This document shows positions 8,177 through 15,579 of a DNA stretch of 27,483 bases, piece by piece. The DNA is from JBBIRT01 sp037441725 (GTDB taxonomy: Bacteria > Desulfobacterota > BSN033 > UBA1163). Position 1 is the stretch's first letter. The number at the start of each line of letters is the position of its first letter. The notes beneath the pieces are model-generated. The model saw nothing but the letters and a program-made list of their open reading frames with translations, made no database searches and was not told the DNA's origin. The stretch is taken from the NCBI GenBank assembly GCA_037441725.1, contig JBBIRT010000030.1, positions 1 through 27,483 of the forward strand. Reading direction: 5' to 3'. Made by a program: the position numbers and the translations under genes.

Positions 8177-8995
8177 CTATATTTGATCTTTGGAATTAAC
8201 GCTTATCCAAATCCTATCATTCTTATTAACTTTTAGTCTATTCTGGGCACTTCCTTCCCTCATAGAGATTTCTAAAAACCCTCCACTTCCAAAAAGGGCC
8301 ATCCGTTCCCCCTTTTTCCCTTCCCAATAACCTTTTTTCAAACCATGGATGGTCTCCCTTCCGATCTGAATAATGAAAGGCCGATCCTGAACATATTGAA
8401 AAAATATCTCTTCAGTAATATTACTGATAAGATTACCAAAGGCATCTACATGTAGAATCCTTCCTGACAATCTCCCCCCTCGGATCATCGGTCTCTCAAA
8501 CCTAAATTCATTTAATGAATCGATCCTGTTCCCGAAGGCATCAGGATTAATCCCTAAAGAGAGATGGGCGGCAACTGGGGCAAAGAGATCCCTTCCATGA
8601 AACGTATGACTGACCTTGGAAAGAAAATATTTCTCTTCTTTAAGAACAATAATCTGCTTTATCTTTTCCCTTTGGGCAACAAGGGTGAAGAGACCATTAT
8701 CAGGCCCTATAAAATAATATTCTTCTGTGACAAGAAGGATAGGTTTCCTCTCTCCTCCCACTCCTGGGTCAACTACAGCAAGATGAATGGTCCCTTTTGG
8801 AAAAAAGGAATAGACATTGACGAGGATGAAGGCAGCCTCTTCAATATCGTGGGGCTTCACCTGATGAGTGATATCGATGATGAGGCATTGGGGATTAATC
8901 CCAAGAATCACTCCTTTCATTGAAGCGACATAGTGATCTTTTAACCCAAAGTCAGTGAGCAGGGTCACCATGGGCTTTTTCAGCAGGCCTCTCAT
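8177..8995 (-). CDS. SAM hydroxide adenosyltransferase (DUF62 / fluorinase-fold family)
   Basis: 272 residues. The family hydrolyses S-adenosylmethionine with hydroxide to adenosine and L-methionine, and is related to fluorinase and chlorinase. The sequence shows 'LLTDFGLKDHYVASMKGVI' at the N-terminus, 'VVDPGVGGERKPI' with Asp76 and Arg83, 'FIGPDNGLF', and 'TFHGRDLFAPVAAHL' with His133. The Asp-Arg-His trio is the set associated with water activation in the hydroxide-type enzymes, with the expected seven-residue Asp to Arg step. The C-terminal half ('GRILHVDAFGNLISNI') is the usual beta-barrel domain. The ATG overlaps the mtnA stop as ATGA, a sign of translational coupling. Confidence 0.9.
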   Translation of the reverse strand: MRGLLKKPMVTLLTDFGLKDHYVASMKGVILGINPQCLIIDITHQVKPHDIEEAAFILVNVYSFFPKGTIHLAVVDPGVGGERKPILLVTEEYYFIGPDNGLFTLVAQREKIKQIIVLKEEKYFLSKVSHTFHGRDLFAPVAAHLSLGINPDAFGNRIDSLNEFRFERPMIRGGRLSGRILHVDAFGNLISNITEEIFFQYVQDRPFIIQIGRETIHGLKKGYWEGKKGERMALFGSGGFLEISMREGSAQNRLKVNKNDRIWISVNSKDQI

Positions 8996-10059
8996 ATATT
9001 TTGAGTTCGGCGTTTGAAATTCGGAGGTAAAATCTTTTTTAAATTATTCAAGAAGGGTTTCCTGATAATCACCTTCTCCGTAATGATCCCATGAATTAAG
9101 CGATGGGGGGTCATGTCAAAAGCTGGATTGAAGGCCTTCACCTCTTTGGGGGCAATAGGGATTCCTTGGAAATGGGTCACCTCCTCTATCCCCCTCTCCT
9201 CAATAGGAATATGTTGCCCAGAGGCTATGGAAAGGTCGAAGGTAGAGGTAGGGGCAGCAATATAGAAAGGAATGTCATGATATTTTGAAAGGATGGCAAG
9301 GCCATAGGTTCCAATCTTATTTGCCGTATCCCCATTTCTTGCGATTCGATCCGCTCCCACCAAAACCAATTGAATCGCCCTCTTACTCATCAGGGCTCCT
9401 GCCATGTTATCCGTAATCACGGTTACAGGAATCTTCTTTTGAATCAACTCCCAAGCCGTAAGTCTACATCCCTGAAGCAAAGGCCTTGTTTCATCAACAA
9501 ATACCTGAAATCGTTTTCCTTCATCCCATGCGGCATAAATCACTCCAAGGGCTGTCCCATATCCTGCTGTAGCCAAGGCCCCTGCATTGCAATGAGTTAA
9601 GATTCCGTCTCCATCATGAATAAGACCCTTTCCAAACTCTCCAATCTTTTGATTGACCTCCAGATCTTCTTTATAGATTCTTAATGCCTCTTTGACTAAA
9701 TTGACTCGAGTTTTCTCCACTCCATCTTCAGAAGCCTTTCTTAGGATCTTCCTCATTCGGTCCACAGCCCAGAAGAGGTTAACAGCAGTGGGTCGGGTTT
9801 GACTCATCTCCTGGCAAACCTTTTCGACCTCCTGGATGAAGGAGCTACTCTCTCTGGACTTCACCTTTTTAGCAGCGAGGGCAATCCCCATGGCTGAAGC
9901 AACACCAATAGCAGGGGCACCACGAATGGCCAGGTTTTTGATGGCCATCGCCACTGAAGAGGCATCCTCACAAATCAAATAATGGATTTCATGGGGAAGC
10001 CTTCTTTGGTCCAGTATCCGAATATGATCCTGTCTCCATTCAATCGTTTTGAATTTCAA
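8992..10059 (-). CDS. mtnA: S-methyl-5-thioribose-1-phosphate isomerase
   Basis: 355 residues, matching the eIF-2B-alpha/MtnA family. It converts 5-methylthioribose-1-phosphate to 5-methylthioribulose-1-phosphate in the methionine salvage pathway. Signature stretches are 'IRGAPAIGVASAMGIALAA', 'THCNAGALATAGYGTALG' with catalytic Cys157, 'DETRPLLQGCRLTAWEL', 'TDNMAGALM' and 'VLVGADRIARNGDTANKIGT' with catalytic Asp237, plus 'NPAFDMTPHRLI' near the end. Both catalytic residues are intact. It overlaps gatB upstream and the SAM hydroxide adenosyltransferase downstream by four bases each. No mtnK, mtnP or mtnB gene is visible in the window. Confidence 0.94.
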   Translation of the reverse strand: MKFKTIEWRQDHIRILDQRRLPHEIHYLICEDASSVAMAIKNLAIRGAPAIGVASAMGIALAAKKVKSRESSSFIQEVEKVCQEMSQTRPTAVNLFWAVDRMRKILRKASEDGVEKTRVNLVKEALRIYKEDLEVNQKIGEFGKGLIHDGDGILTHCNAGALATAGYGTALGVIYAAWDEGKRFQVFVDETRPLLQGCRLTAWELIQKKIPVTVITDNMAGALMSKRAIQLVLVGADRIARNGDTANKIGTYGLAILSKYHDIPFYIAAPTSTFDLSIASGQHIPIEERGIEEVTHFQGIPIAPKEVKAFNPAFDMTPHRLIHGIITEKVIIRKPFLNNLKKILPPNFKRRTQNI

Positions 10060-11495
10060 TCTTTCAACCTCTTTTTGAGCAATTCGTTGACTAATTTGGG
10101 GTTGGCCTTACCCTTGGTCTGTTTCATGACTTCACCCACAAAGAAACCAAAGACCTTCTCTTTTCCCTTTCGATAATCCTCAACCTGCTTTGGATTGGCG
10201 CTTATCACTCTTTCAATTGCCTGTTCAATCTCTGCCTGATCAAGGATCTGGGTCCACCCCTTTGCCCTTACAATTTCTTTGGGAAACTCCCCAGTCCGAT
10301 ACATCTCTTCAAAAACATCCTTTGCAATCTTCCCACTGATGGTCCCATCCTTAATCATTAAAAGCATCTCAGCAAGGTGTTTGGGTGTGACAGGACACTG
10401 ATCGATCTCCCGCTCATCCCTCTTCAATTCCCTGAGAAGGTCCCCCATCATCCAGTTGCTGACCGTTTTGGGTTCAGGGAAAAAATCCAGACATTCCTCA
10501 AAATAGTTTGCCATGGCCTTGGTAGAGGTGAGAATCTCTGCATCATATTCTGGAAGTTGATATTCGCGGATGAACCGTTCCTTCTTCTTTTCAGGAAGCT
10601 CTGGCAGACTTTCTCTAATCTTTTCAATCCATGATTCATCAATCCTCAGTGGAACAAGATCAGGGTCAGGGAAATAACGATAATCATGGGCCTCCTCCTT
10701 ACCCCTCATGGAGATGGTAATCCCCTGATTCACATCCCATAGCCGGGTCTCCTGAACCACCTCCCCTCCGCTTTTTAATATCTCCACTTGGCGTCTAATC
10801 TCGTAATCCAAGGCCTTCTCTACGTGACGGAAGGAATTCATATTCTTCAATTCAGTCCTCGTTCCAAATGCCTTCTGGCCTTTTGGACGAACGGAGACAT
10901 TGGCATCACAGCGAAAACTTCCCTCTTCCATATTCCCCGTAGAAATCTCTAAATATTGAAGGATCGCCCTCAATTTTCTTAAATAATCTCCGGCTTCCTC
11001 AGGAGATTGAATATCAGGCCCACTAACAATCTCAACGAGAGGAACTCCGGTTCGATTAAAATCCACATAGCTATACGAAGCCTTTTCAAATGTCTCCCCA
11101 TGCTTCAGCTTTCCGGCATCCTCCTCCATATGAATTCGGATGATTGAAATTCGCCTTTTTTGGCCCTGAACCATAATTTCAATAAAACCATTCTCTGCCA
11201 GGGGATACTCATACATTGAAATCTGATACCCCTTTGGGAGGTCAGGGTAAAAATAGTTCTTCCTTGCAAAAAGGCTGTAAGGCGCGATTCGACAAGAAGT
11301 GGCCAACCCCAATTTGATGGCATATTCCACTGCCTTCCGATTCACTACAGGAAGAGAACCGGGTTGGCCTGTGCAAACAGGACAGATTAAGGTGTTCGGC
11401 TCTTTTCCAAAAGCTGTGGAGCAGCCACAAAATATTTTTGATTGGGTCAGAAGTTGTGCATGAACTTCTAAACCGATCACAGGTTCGTATTCCAC
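10056..11495 (-). CDS. gatB: Asp-tRNA(Asn)/Glu-tRNA(Gln) amidotransferase subunit B
   Basis: 479 residues, standard GatB length. As part of GatCAB it phosphorylates and, with ammonia from GatA, amidates mischarged Glu-tRNA(Gln) and/or Asp-tRNA(Asn). The N-terminal 'EPVIGLEVHAQLLTQSKIFCGC' carries the metal-type cysteines, with further 'CPVCTGQPGSLPVVN'. The PET112-type signature is 'YVDFNRTGVPLVEIVSGPD', followed by 'MEEGSFRCDANVSVRP' and 'YRYFPDPDLVPL'. A YqeY/GatB C-terminal tRNA-binding domain ends with 'GKANPKLVNELLKKRL'. The start is GTG at 11495 behind an AAGGGGAAGGG ribosome binding site. gatA and gatC are not next to it, but mtnA is, in a four-base overlap. Confidence 0.96.
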   Translation of the reverse strand: MEYEPVIGLEVHAQLLTQSKIFCGCSTAFGKEPNTLICPVCTGQPGSLPVVNRKAVEYAIKLGLATSCRIAPYSLFARKNYFYPDLPKGYQISMYEYPLAENGFIEIMVQGQKRRISIIRIHMEEDAGKLKHGETFEKASYSYVDFNRTGVPLVEIVSGPDIQSPEEAGDYLRKLRAILQYLEISTGNMEEGSFRCDANVSVRPKGQKAFGTRTELKNMNSFRHVEKALDYEIRRQVEILKSGGEVVQETRLWDVNQGITISMRGKEEAHDYRYFPDPDLVPLRIDESWIEKIRESLPELPEKKKERFIREYQLPEYDAEILTSTKAMANYFEECLDFFPEPKTVSNWMMGDLLRELKRDEREIDQCPVTPKHLAEMLLMIKDGTISGKIAKDVFEEMYRTGEFPKEIVRAKGWTQILDQAEIEQAIERVISANPKQVEDYRKGKEKVFGFFVGEVMKQTKGKANPKLVNELLKKRLKD

Positions 11496-11533
11496 ACCCT
11501 TCCCCTTTCTCCAGTTAAATGATTGCCTTTAAA

Positions 11534-11560
11534 ATTATAACAAACCCTCACCTATGTCAA
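11534..11560 (-). promoter_or_regulatory. sigma-70 promoter of the gatB operon
   Basis: On the minus strand TTGACA (11555-11560) and a perfect TATAAT (11534-11539) are 15 bases apart (16 if TTTGAC is taken as the -35). The spacer is short but both boxes are consensus. The leader to the GTG start would be about 30 bases. It is divergent from the kinase promoter 36 bases away. Confidence 0.6.
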
Positions 11561-11595
11561 ATCCTCCAATCTGAGAGCTCTGAAAAGGTTTCTAT

Positions 11596-11624
11596 TTGAC
11601 AAACCCTTAAGATTCCATTACCTT
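11596..11624 (+). promoter_or_regulatory. promoter of the Kdo/WaaP-type kinase gene
   Basis: TTGACA (11596-11601), 17-base spacer, TACCTT (11619-11624, weak match to TATAAT). The ATG at 11633 is only eight bases beyond the -10, so transcription should start at or next to the start codon. There is no Shine-Dalgarno sequence. Confidence 0.5.
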
Positions 11625-11632
11625 AATTCCCA

Positions 11633-12493
11633 ATGGTTAAAGATTTCAAAATTCCTCCTCAATTTTCCCTCGTTAAAAAAGGAAATATTTCTCTTCTATT
11701 GAAAGAAGAATATAAGAATTTTCTTCTCCAGCAGGGAATTGATGATCCAAAAAGCTTCCTCAGAAAAAAGGGAACCCCATCCCCCCATAGAGGACGAATT
11801 TCTCACCCCGTTCTCCCTCTCAGAGGTGAAAACCATGCCGTTATCCGCCAATATGTGCATGGAGGCTTATTAGGCAACCTCATGAAGCATGTCTTCTTTT
11901 TTGGATCAAGATCCTTTCAAGAATTGGCCTTAACCGAAGAGATACGATCCACTGGAATCCCTACGGTTCTGCCCATTGCAGCCATTCATCAAAGGATATT
12001 TCTTTGTTTCTATCATGCTTATCTTCTATCCTTAGAGGTTCCTGAAGCGATCGATCTCATTCAATATTTCCAGGAAATGGGAACCTCGCCTTCGTGTGAA
12101 ATAATTTCCCAAAAGCGAAAAATGATTCGTCGCATCGGCCTACTCATCCGAAAATTACACCAAGAGGGTTTTTTTCATGGGGATCTCCAAATGAAAAATA
12201 TTCTTATCTCCGGAGATCAGATTCTTCTTCTTGACTTTGATCGATCTTACCGAAAGAATCCCCTCACAATCCGAGAAAGGATGAAGAACCTCATTCGCCT
12301 CAACCGGTCTGCCGAAAAATGGAAACGACTCGGTTTGACCATCACCCGAACAGATGCCTGGCGTTTCTTCTTATCTTACGCCGGCGAGGATCAATCCCTT
12401 TACCAGGCTATGGTTCAGTGGCTCAAGGCTTACTCCGTACGCTTATCTTTTTATCGCTTGGGTTGGAGGATTGAAAAAATTTTCAGGAAATAA
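11633..12493 (+). CDS. lipopolysaccharide core sugar kinase (Kdo kinase / WaaP family)
   Basis: 286 residues with a compact protein-kinase-like fold. The family phosphorylates Kdo or heptose in the LPS inner core at the cytoplasmic face of the inner membrane. Catalytic motifs are intact: 'FFHGDLQMKNIL' with His182, Asp184 and Asn189, and the metal-binding 'LLLDFDRS' with Asp201 and Asp203. 'VIRQYVHGGLLGNLM' and 'LALTEEIRSTGIPTVLPIAA' match the N-lobe pattern of Kdo kinases (KdkA) more than generic protein kinases. Whether Kdo or heptose is the acceptor cannot be decided from sequence. No waa/rfa genes are next to it, though lptFG is elsewhere in the window. Start chosen by promoter position. 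Confidence 0.82.
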   Translation: MVKDFKIPPQFSLVKKGNISLLLKEEYKNFLLQQGIDDPKSFLRKKGTPSPHRGRISHPVLPLRGENHAVIRQYVHGGLLGNLMKHVFFFGSRSFQELALTEEIRSTGIPTVLPIAAIHQRIFLCFYHAYLLSLEVPEAIDLIQYFQEMGTSPSCEIISQKRKMIRRIGLLIRKLHQEGFFHGDLQMKNILISGDQILLLDFDRSYRKNPLTIRERMKNLIRLNRSAEKWKRLGLTITRTDAWRFFLSYAGEDQSLYQAMVQWLKAYSVRLSFYRLGWRIEKIFRK

Positions 12494-12520
12494 GGTCAAA
12501 ACCGTTTTCTTCCTATTTAT

Positions 12521-13153
12521 TTAAAATTTCGAAAAAAACCCTCTTAAGGGTTGGATAAGATGAGAAAGGTGATAGAAGAAAAAATGATCAGCACCTGGGA
12601 CAATTGATAAAGATTTAGGGTCCTCGATTTGTTGATACCACTCCTCCAATGCGTGAAGAGGACAGAAAAGATCAAGGTCTCCTGCAATGAAAAGTTTCTC
12701 CTTCCGGCAACCTTTTAGAAAACTGAAATCATAGATTCCTATGGGAGGAGCAATGGCCACCATTCCTTTAAAACGTCCATCTTTTACGGCAACAGAAAGG
12801 CCTACCCAAGCCCCAAAAGAGTACCCTACCAAAATGAGAGGAAAATAGTCATTTTTCATTCTCTGATGGAAGTAGTCTGCCACAGCTAACACATCCTCCC
12901 TCTCCCCTATTCCTTCATGATAGGTCCCGCCACTCCTCCCCACCCCTCTAAAATTAAATCGAAGGGTTGAGAATCCCTCCTGAAGGGCCACTTCGCTTGC
13001 GGTTGTGACCACCAGGTTGTCCATATCGCCACCATATAAAGGGTGGGGATGACAGAGGAGGACTCCCCCTTTATAAGGAGAGGCCTCTTGAATCGTCAAG
13101 AGGCCCTCCAACTGATTTCCATTAAATGGAATAAATACCTTCTCTTCCTTCAT
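12521..13153 (-). CDS. alpha/beta hydrolase of the short CocE/NonD-related 'HPHP' type
   Basis: 210-residue single-domain hydrolase. It shows the oxyanion strand 'GGVLLCHPHPLYGGDMDN', the nucleophile elbow 'GYSFGAWVG' (Gly-x-Ser-x-Gly), an acid strand 'FIAGDLDLFCP' and the catalytic-His segment 'VPGADHFFFYH'. This is the pattern of small bacterial alpha/beta hydrolases acting on esters or similar bonds; the substrate is unknown. A TTG codon at 13162 overlaps the upstream stop and could be the start, but the ATG three codons later, with GAGG just ahead, is preferred. The gene is the last of a probable tRNA-Arg / small membrane protein / hydrolase transcript. Confidence 0.82.
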   Translation of the reverse strand: MKEEKVFIPFNGNQLEGLLTIQEASPYKGGVLLCHPHPLYGGDMDNLVVTTASEVALQEGFSTLRFNFRGVGRSGGTYHEGIGEREDVLAVADYFHQRMKNDYFPLILVGYSFGAWVGLSVAVKDGRFKGMVAIAPPIGIYDFSFLKGCRKEKLFIAGDLDLFCPLHALEEWYQQIEDPKSLSIVPGADHFFFYHLSHLIQPLRGFFSKF

Positions 13154-13158
13154 CAACC

Positions 13159-13566
13159 TCAAATCAAGAAATTACCTCTGAGATGGACTTCTTGAAATCT
13201 CACTCTCTTTCCTTTCTCCTTTGGCCAATCCGATTCATAGGATTCGATCTTGGCATCGACCTTCTCCTTGATCCACTCCAAAATATTTCTCAAAATCTCT
13301 AAGAAGCGAACCTCAAAACGGGTGATATCCTCGTTCTCGATCCTTTCGTTGATGGATGTCAACCATTCATCCAGCTTTTTCTGAAACTCTCTTAAAACCT
13401 GAAGGGTGAGTGGATCAGATTCTCTTTTCTTCTCCTCTTGGACCGTTAGGATTCGATATTCCCCTGATTTCATTTTACTGTTAAGTCTCTTTGTAAAAAT
13501 TGGGGAAAGGCCCAAGATGAGACTCCCCCCAACAATAATGGTTATGAATAAGACAAGCCCTCTCAT
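13159..13566 (-). CDS. small single-pass membrane protein of unknown function
   Basis: 135 residues, no family recognised. An N-terminal hydrophobic helix (about residues 3-21, 'GLVLFITIIVGGSLILGL') follows only two residues, so it acts as a membrane anchor or uncleaved signal. The rest is charged and mostly helical ('LREFQKKLDEWLTSINERIENE', 'FLEILRNILEWIKEKVDAKI' - each split here by class only), likely a coiled coil outside or inside the membrane. The ATG at 13566 has an AGGAAG ribosome binding site. An upstream in-frame ATG lies inside the tRNA gene and was rejected. Its stop overlaps the start region of the hydrolase gene. Confidence 0.65.
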   Translation of the reverse strand: MRGLVLFITIIVGGSLILGLSPIFTKRLNSKMKSGEYRILTVQEEKKRESDPLTLQVLREFQKKLDEWLTSINERIENEDITRFEVRFLEILRNILEWIKEKVDAKIESYESDWPKEKGKRVRFQEVHLRGNFLI

Positions 13567-13598
13567 TTTCTTCCTACTTTTAATCTCTCGAAATTCAT

Positions 13599-13675
13599 TG
13601 GTGGGCGATGCGGGAGTTGAACCCACGGCCTTTGGTTCCGGAGACCAACGCTCTATCCAACTGAGCTAATCGCCC
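13599..13675 (-). tRNA. tRNA-Arg, anticodon CCG
   Basis: A complete 77-base cloverleaf on the minus strand. The acceptor stem GGGCGAT pairs with ATCGCCC, the discriminator is A and CCA is encoded at the 3' end (13599-13601). The D-arm is 'TAGCTCAGTTGGATAGAGC', the anticodon stem TTGGT/ACCAA encloses loop CTCCGGA (anticodon CCG, reading CGG), and the T-arm is 'GTGGGTTCAACTCCCGC'. All stems are perfectly or nearly paired. Confidence 0.96.
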
Positions 13676-13688
13676 ACCATTAACTATT

Positions 13689-13717
13689 TTATTAACAATT
13701 TCAAAAATATCTGTCAA
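13689..13717 (-). promoter_or_regulatory. promoter of the tRNA-Arg gene and probably the two genes behind it
   Basis: TTGACA (13712-13717) with a 17-base spacer to TAATAA (13689-13694) on the minus strand, ending about 14 bases before the tRNA 5' end. No other promoter-like pair was found between the tRNA and the small membrane protein gene, whose ATG is 33 bases after the tRNA. Confidence 0.55.
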
Positions 13718-13905
13718 TCCTTATCTCAGCCTAACTTCAATTCGTATCATCTCAAGCTTTTTCTAAAGGATAACTACTGAATCTTTTATCCCTTTTTATT
13801 GGTTGATCAATGACTCTACAAATTAATCTTACCAAAATAGAAACCAATACTCAATAGAATTATCTCTTTACTCCAGCGGTGCATGACCCCTGCCAAAAGA
13901 TTTTC

Positions 13906-13934
13906 TTGCTATTTGTTAAGGAATGGCGTATAGT
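13906..13934 (+). promoter_or_regulatory. sigma-70 promoter of rpoD
   Basis: TTGCTA (13906-13911), 17-base spacer, TATAGT (13929-13934), giving a leader of roughly 35-37 bases to the rpoD ATG. This lies in the 300-base interval between tRNA-Arg and rpoD, which otherwise holds only the divergent tRNA promoter; nothing else was recognised there. Confidence 0.6.
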
Positions 13935-13977
13935 TTCTAACAAAAGATAGATTTGATATTTTGCAATAAGGAAAAAG

Positions 13978-15579
13978 ATGAAAAAACTTAGAGGCAAAGG
14001 GATAGAAAATTTTTCTCTATTTGATTTAGGCGAAGACTCCATCCAAATTTTTGATGATTTGGACATTGATTTCCCTGAAGAATTTTCAGAAATTGAAACG
14101 ATGGGAGAGACCGATCAAATCATGGCAGAGGAAGAGGAAAAAGAAGCAGAGGATGAAAGACTTCGTGGAAAAATTATGGATCCGGTTCGCATTTATTTGA
14201 AGGAAATGGGATCCTTTCCTCTTTTAACCCGTGAAGGGGAGGTTGAGGTCGCTAAAAGGATCAAAAATGGGCAAGAAGAGATTTTTAAGGTAGTCTTTAA
14301 CTGCCCATTAGCCATCCAGGAGCTGATCACCCTCGGAAAGAATCTTAAATCAGGTAAGATCCATATTCAAGCCATTACTGATGACCTCGATGATGAGGTG
14401 ATAAGTCCAAAGGAGGAAAAAATTCGCCAGAGGAGGATCCTCCACTTGATTGATCAAATTCAAGAGGGGAGTCATAAAATCAAAATCCTTCAAAAGAGGC
14501 TGAAGGAAACTAAGAATAGATCTTCTAAAGAAAAGACTGAACAAGAAATCATAAAGAAACAGTCCGAAATCATGAGGAATATAAAGAAGATTCATCTAAA
14601 AGGAGAACAGGTTAACCAGATTATTGAAAAGATGAAAAATTGGAATGATCGGATTCAAACCCTTAAATGTGAAGCCAAAAGATATGAGGGAAAGATAAAA
14701 CACAAAGTCCATCGGGCAAAAGGGTTAAGGGAGATGGGCCTGTTTTTACGAAAGATTAAGCGGAAAATCGGAAGAATGGAAGCTAACTGTGGCCTGTCCT
14801 CTGAAAGACTTCAGACGACCTTGAAATCCATTGAACAATTCGAGTCAAAAGTTCAGGAAGCGAAAACCGAATTGATCAAGGCCAACTTGAGATTAGTCAT
14901 TTCGATTGCTAAACGCTATCTTAACCGGGGGCTCCAATTTCTAGATCTCATCCAAGAGGGGAACATCGGGCTGATGAAAGCGGTCGAAAAGTTTGAGTAT
15001 CAAAGAGGATATAAATTTGGTACCTATGCCACCTGGTGGGTTCGACAGGCCATTACTCGTGCCATTGCCGATCAGTCGAGGACGATTCGAATTCCAGTCC
15101 ATATGATTGAGGTAATCAACAAACTCAATCGAACTTCACGCTCTCTCGTCCAGGAGCTTGGGAGAGAACCTACCTTGGAAGAGATTGCAAGAAAAATGAG
15201 AATTTCCCTTCATCAGGTTCAAAAGATATTGAGGGTGAGCAAGAAGACCATCTCCCTCGAAACCCCTATTGGTGAAGAGGAAGATAGTCGACTTGAAGAT
15301 TTTATAGAAGACAAAGCATCTATTTCCCCTCAAGATGCAGCCATTAGCTCCAATTTGGTCCAACAGACTCAGAATATCCTGTCCACCTTAGATAAAAGGG
15401 AAGAGAAGATCTTAAGGATGAGGTTTGGAATTGGGGAAAAAAACAATTACACTCTCGAAGAGGTTGGACAGGACTTCAATGTGACCCGAGAGCGAATCCG
15501 ACAGATCGAAGAAAAGGCTTTGCGGAAATTGCAACATCCCAGCCGGGCAGAGAAATTAAAAAGTTTCATTGAATATTAG
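13978..15579 (+). CDS. rpoD: primary RNA polymerase sigma factor (sigma-70, RpoD)
   Basis: 533 residues. A short acidic N-terminus (about residues 1-65) replaces a full region 1.1. Region 1.2 is 'DPVRIYLKEMGSFPLLTREGE' (about 68-88, shown in part). A lysine-rich non-conserved region follows to about 295. Regions 2.1-2.4 are very conserved ('IKANLRLVISIAKRYLNRG', 'LDLIQEGNIGLMKAVEKFEY', 'ATWWVRQAITRAIADQSRT'), then region 3 ('IRIPVHMIEVINKL'). Region 4.2 has the -35-binding helix-turn-helix 'FNVTRERIRQIEEKALRKL' near the end. This is the housekeeping sigma type, which fits the TTGACA/TATAAT promoters seen here. AAGGA precedes the ATG. Its last 14 bases overlap the convergent ligase-like gene. 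No dnaG is adjacent. Confidence 0.95.
   Translation: MKKLRGKGIENFSLFDLGEDSIQIFDDLDIDFPEEFSEIETMGETDQIMAEEEEKEAEDERLRGKIMDPVRIYLKEMGSFPLLTREGEVEVAKRIKNGQEEIFKVVFNCPLAIQELITLGKNLKSGKIHIQAITDDLDDEVISPKEEKIRQRRILHLIDQIQEGSHKIKILQKRLKETKNRSSKEKTEQEIIKKQSEIMRNIKKIHLKGEQVNQIIEKMKNWNDRIQTLKCEAKRYEGKIKHKVHRAKGLREMGLFLRKIKRKIGRMEANCGLSSERLQTTLKSIEQFESKVQEAKTELIKANLRLVISIAKRYLNRGLQFLDLIQEGNIGLMKAVEKFEYQRGYKFGTYATWWVRQAITRAIADQSRTIRIPVHMIEVINKLNRTSRSLVQELGREPTLEEIARKMRISLHQVQKILRVSKKTISLETPIGEEEDSRLEDFIEDKASISPQDAAISSNLVQQTQNILSTLDKREEKILRMRFGIGEKNNYTLEEVGQDFNVTRERIRQIEEKALRKLQHPSRAEKLKSFIEY

Noticed and set aside
13567..13626. N-terminal extension of the small membrane protein into the tRNA-Arg gene
   Set aside because: The extra codons are tRNA sequence; the ATG at 13566 has its own ribosome binding site directly before the membrane helix.
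14350..14595. Minus-strand open frame in the rpoD non-conserved region
   Set aside because: Antisense to a lysine-rich coiled segment, which favours chance open frames; no start signals.
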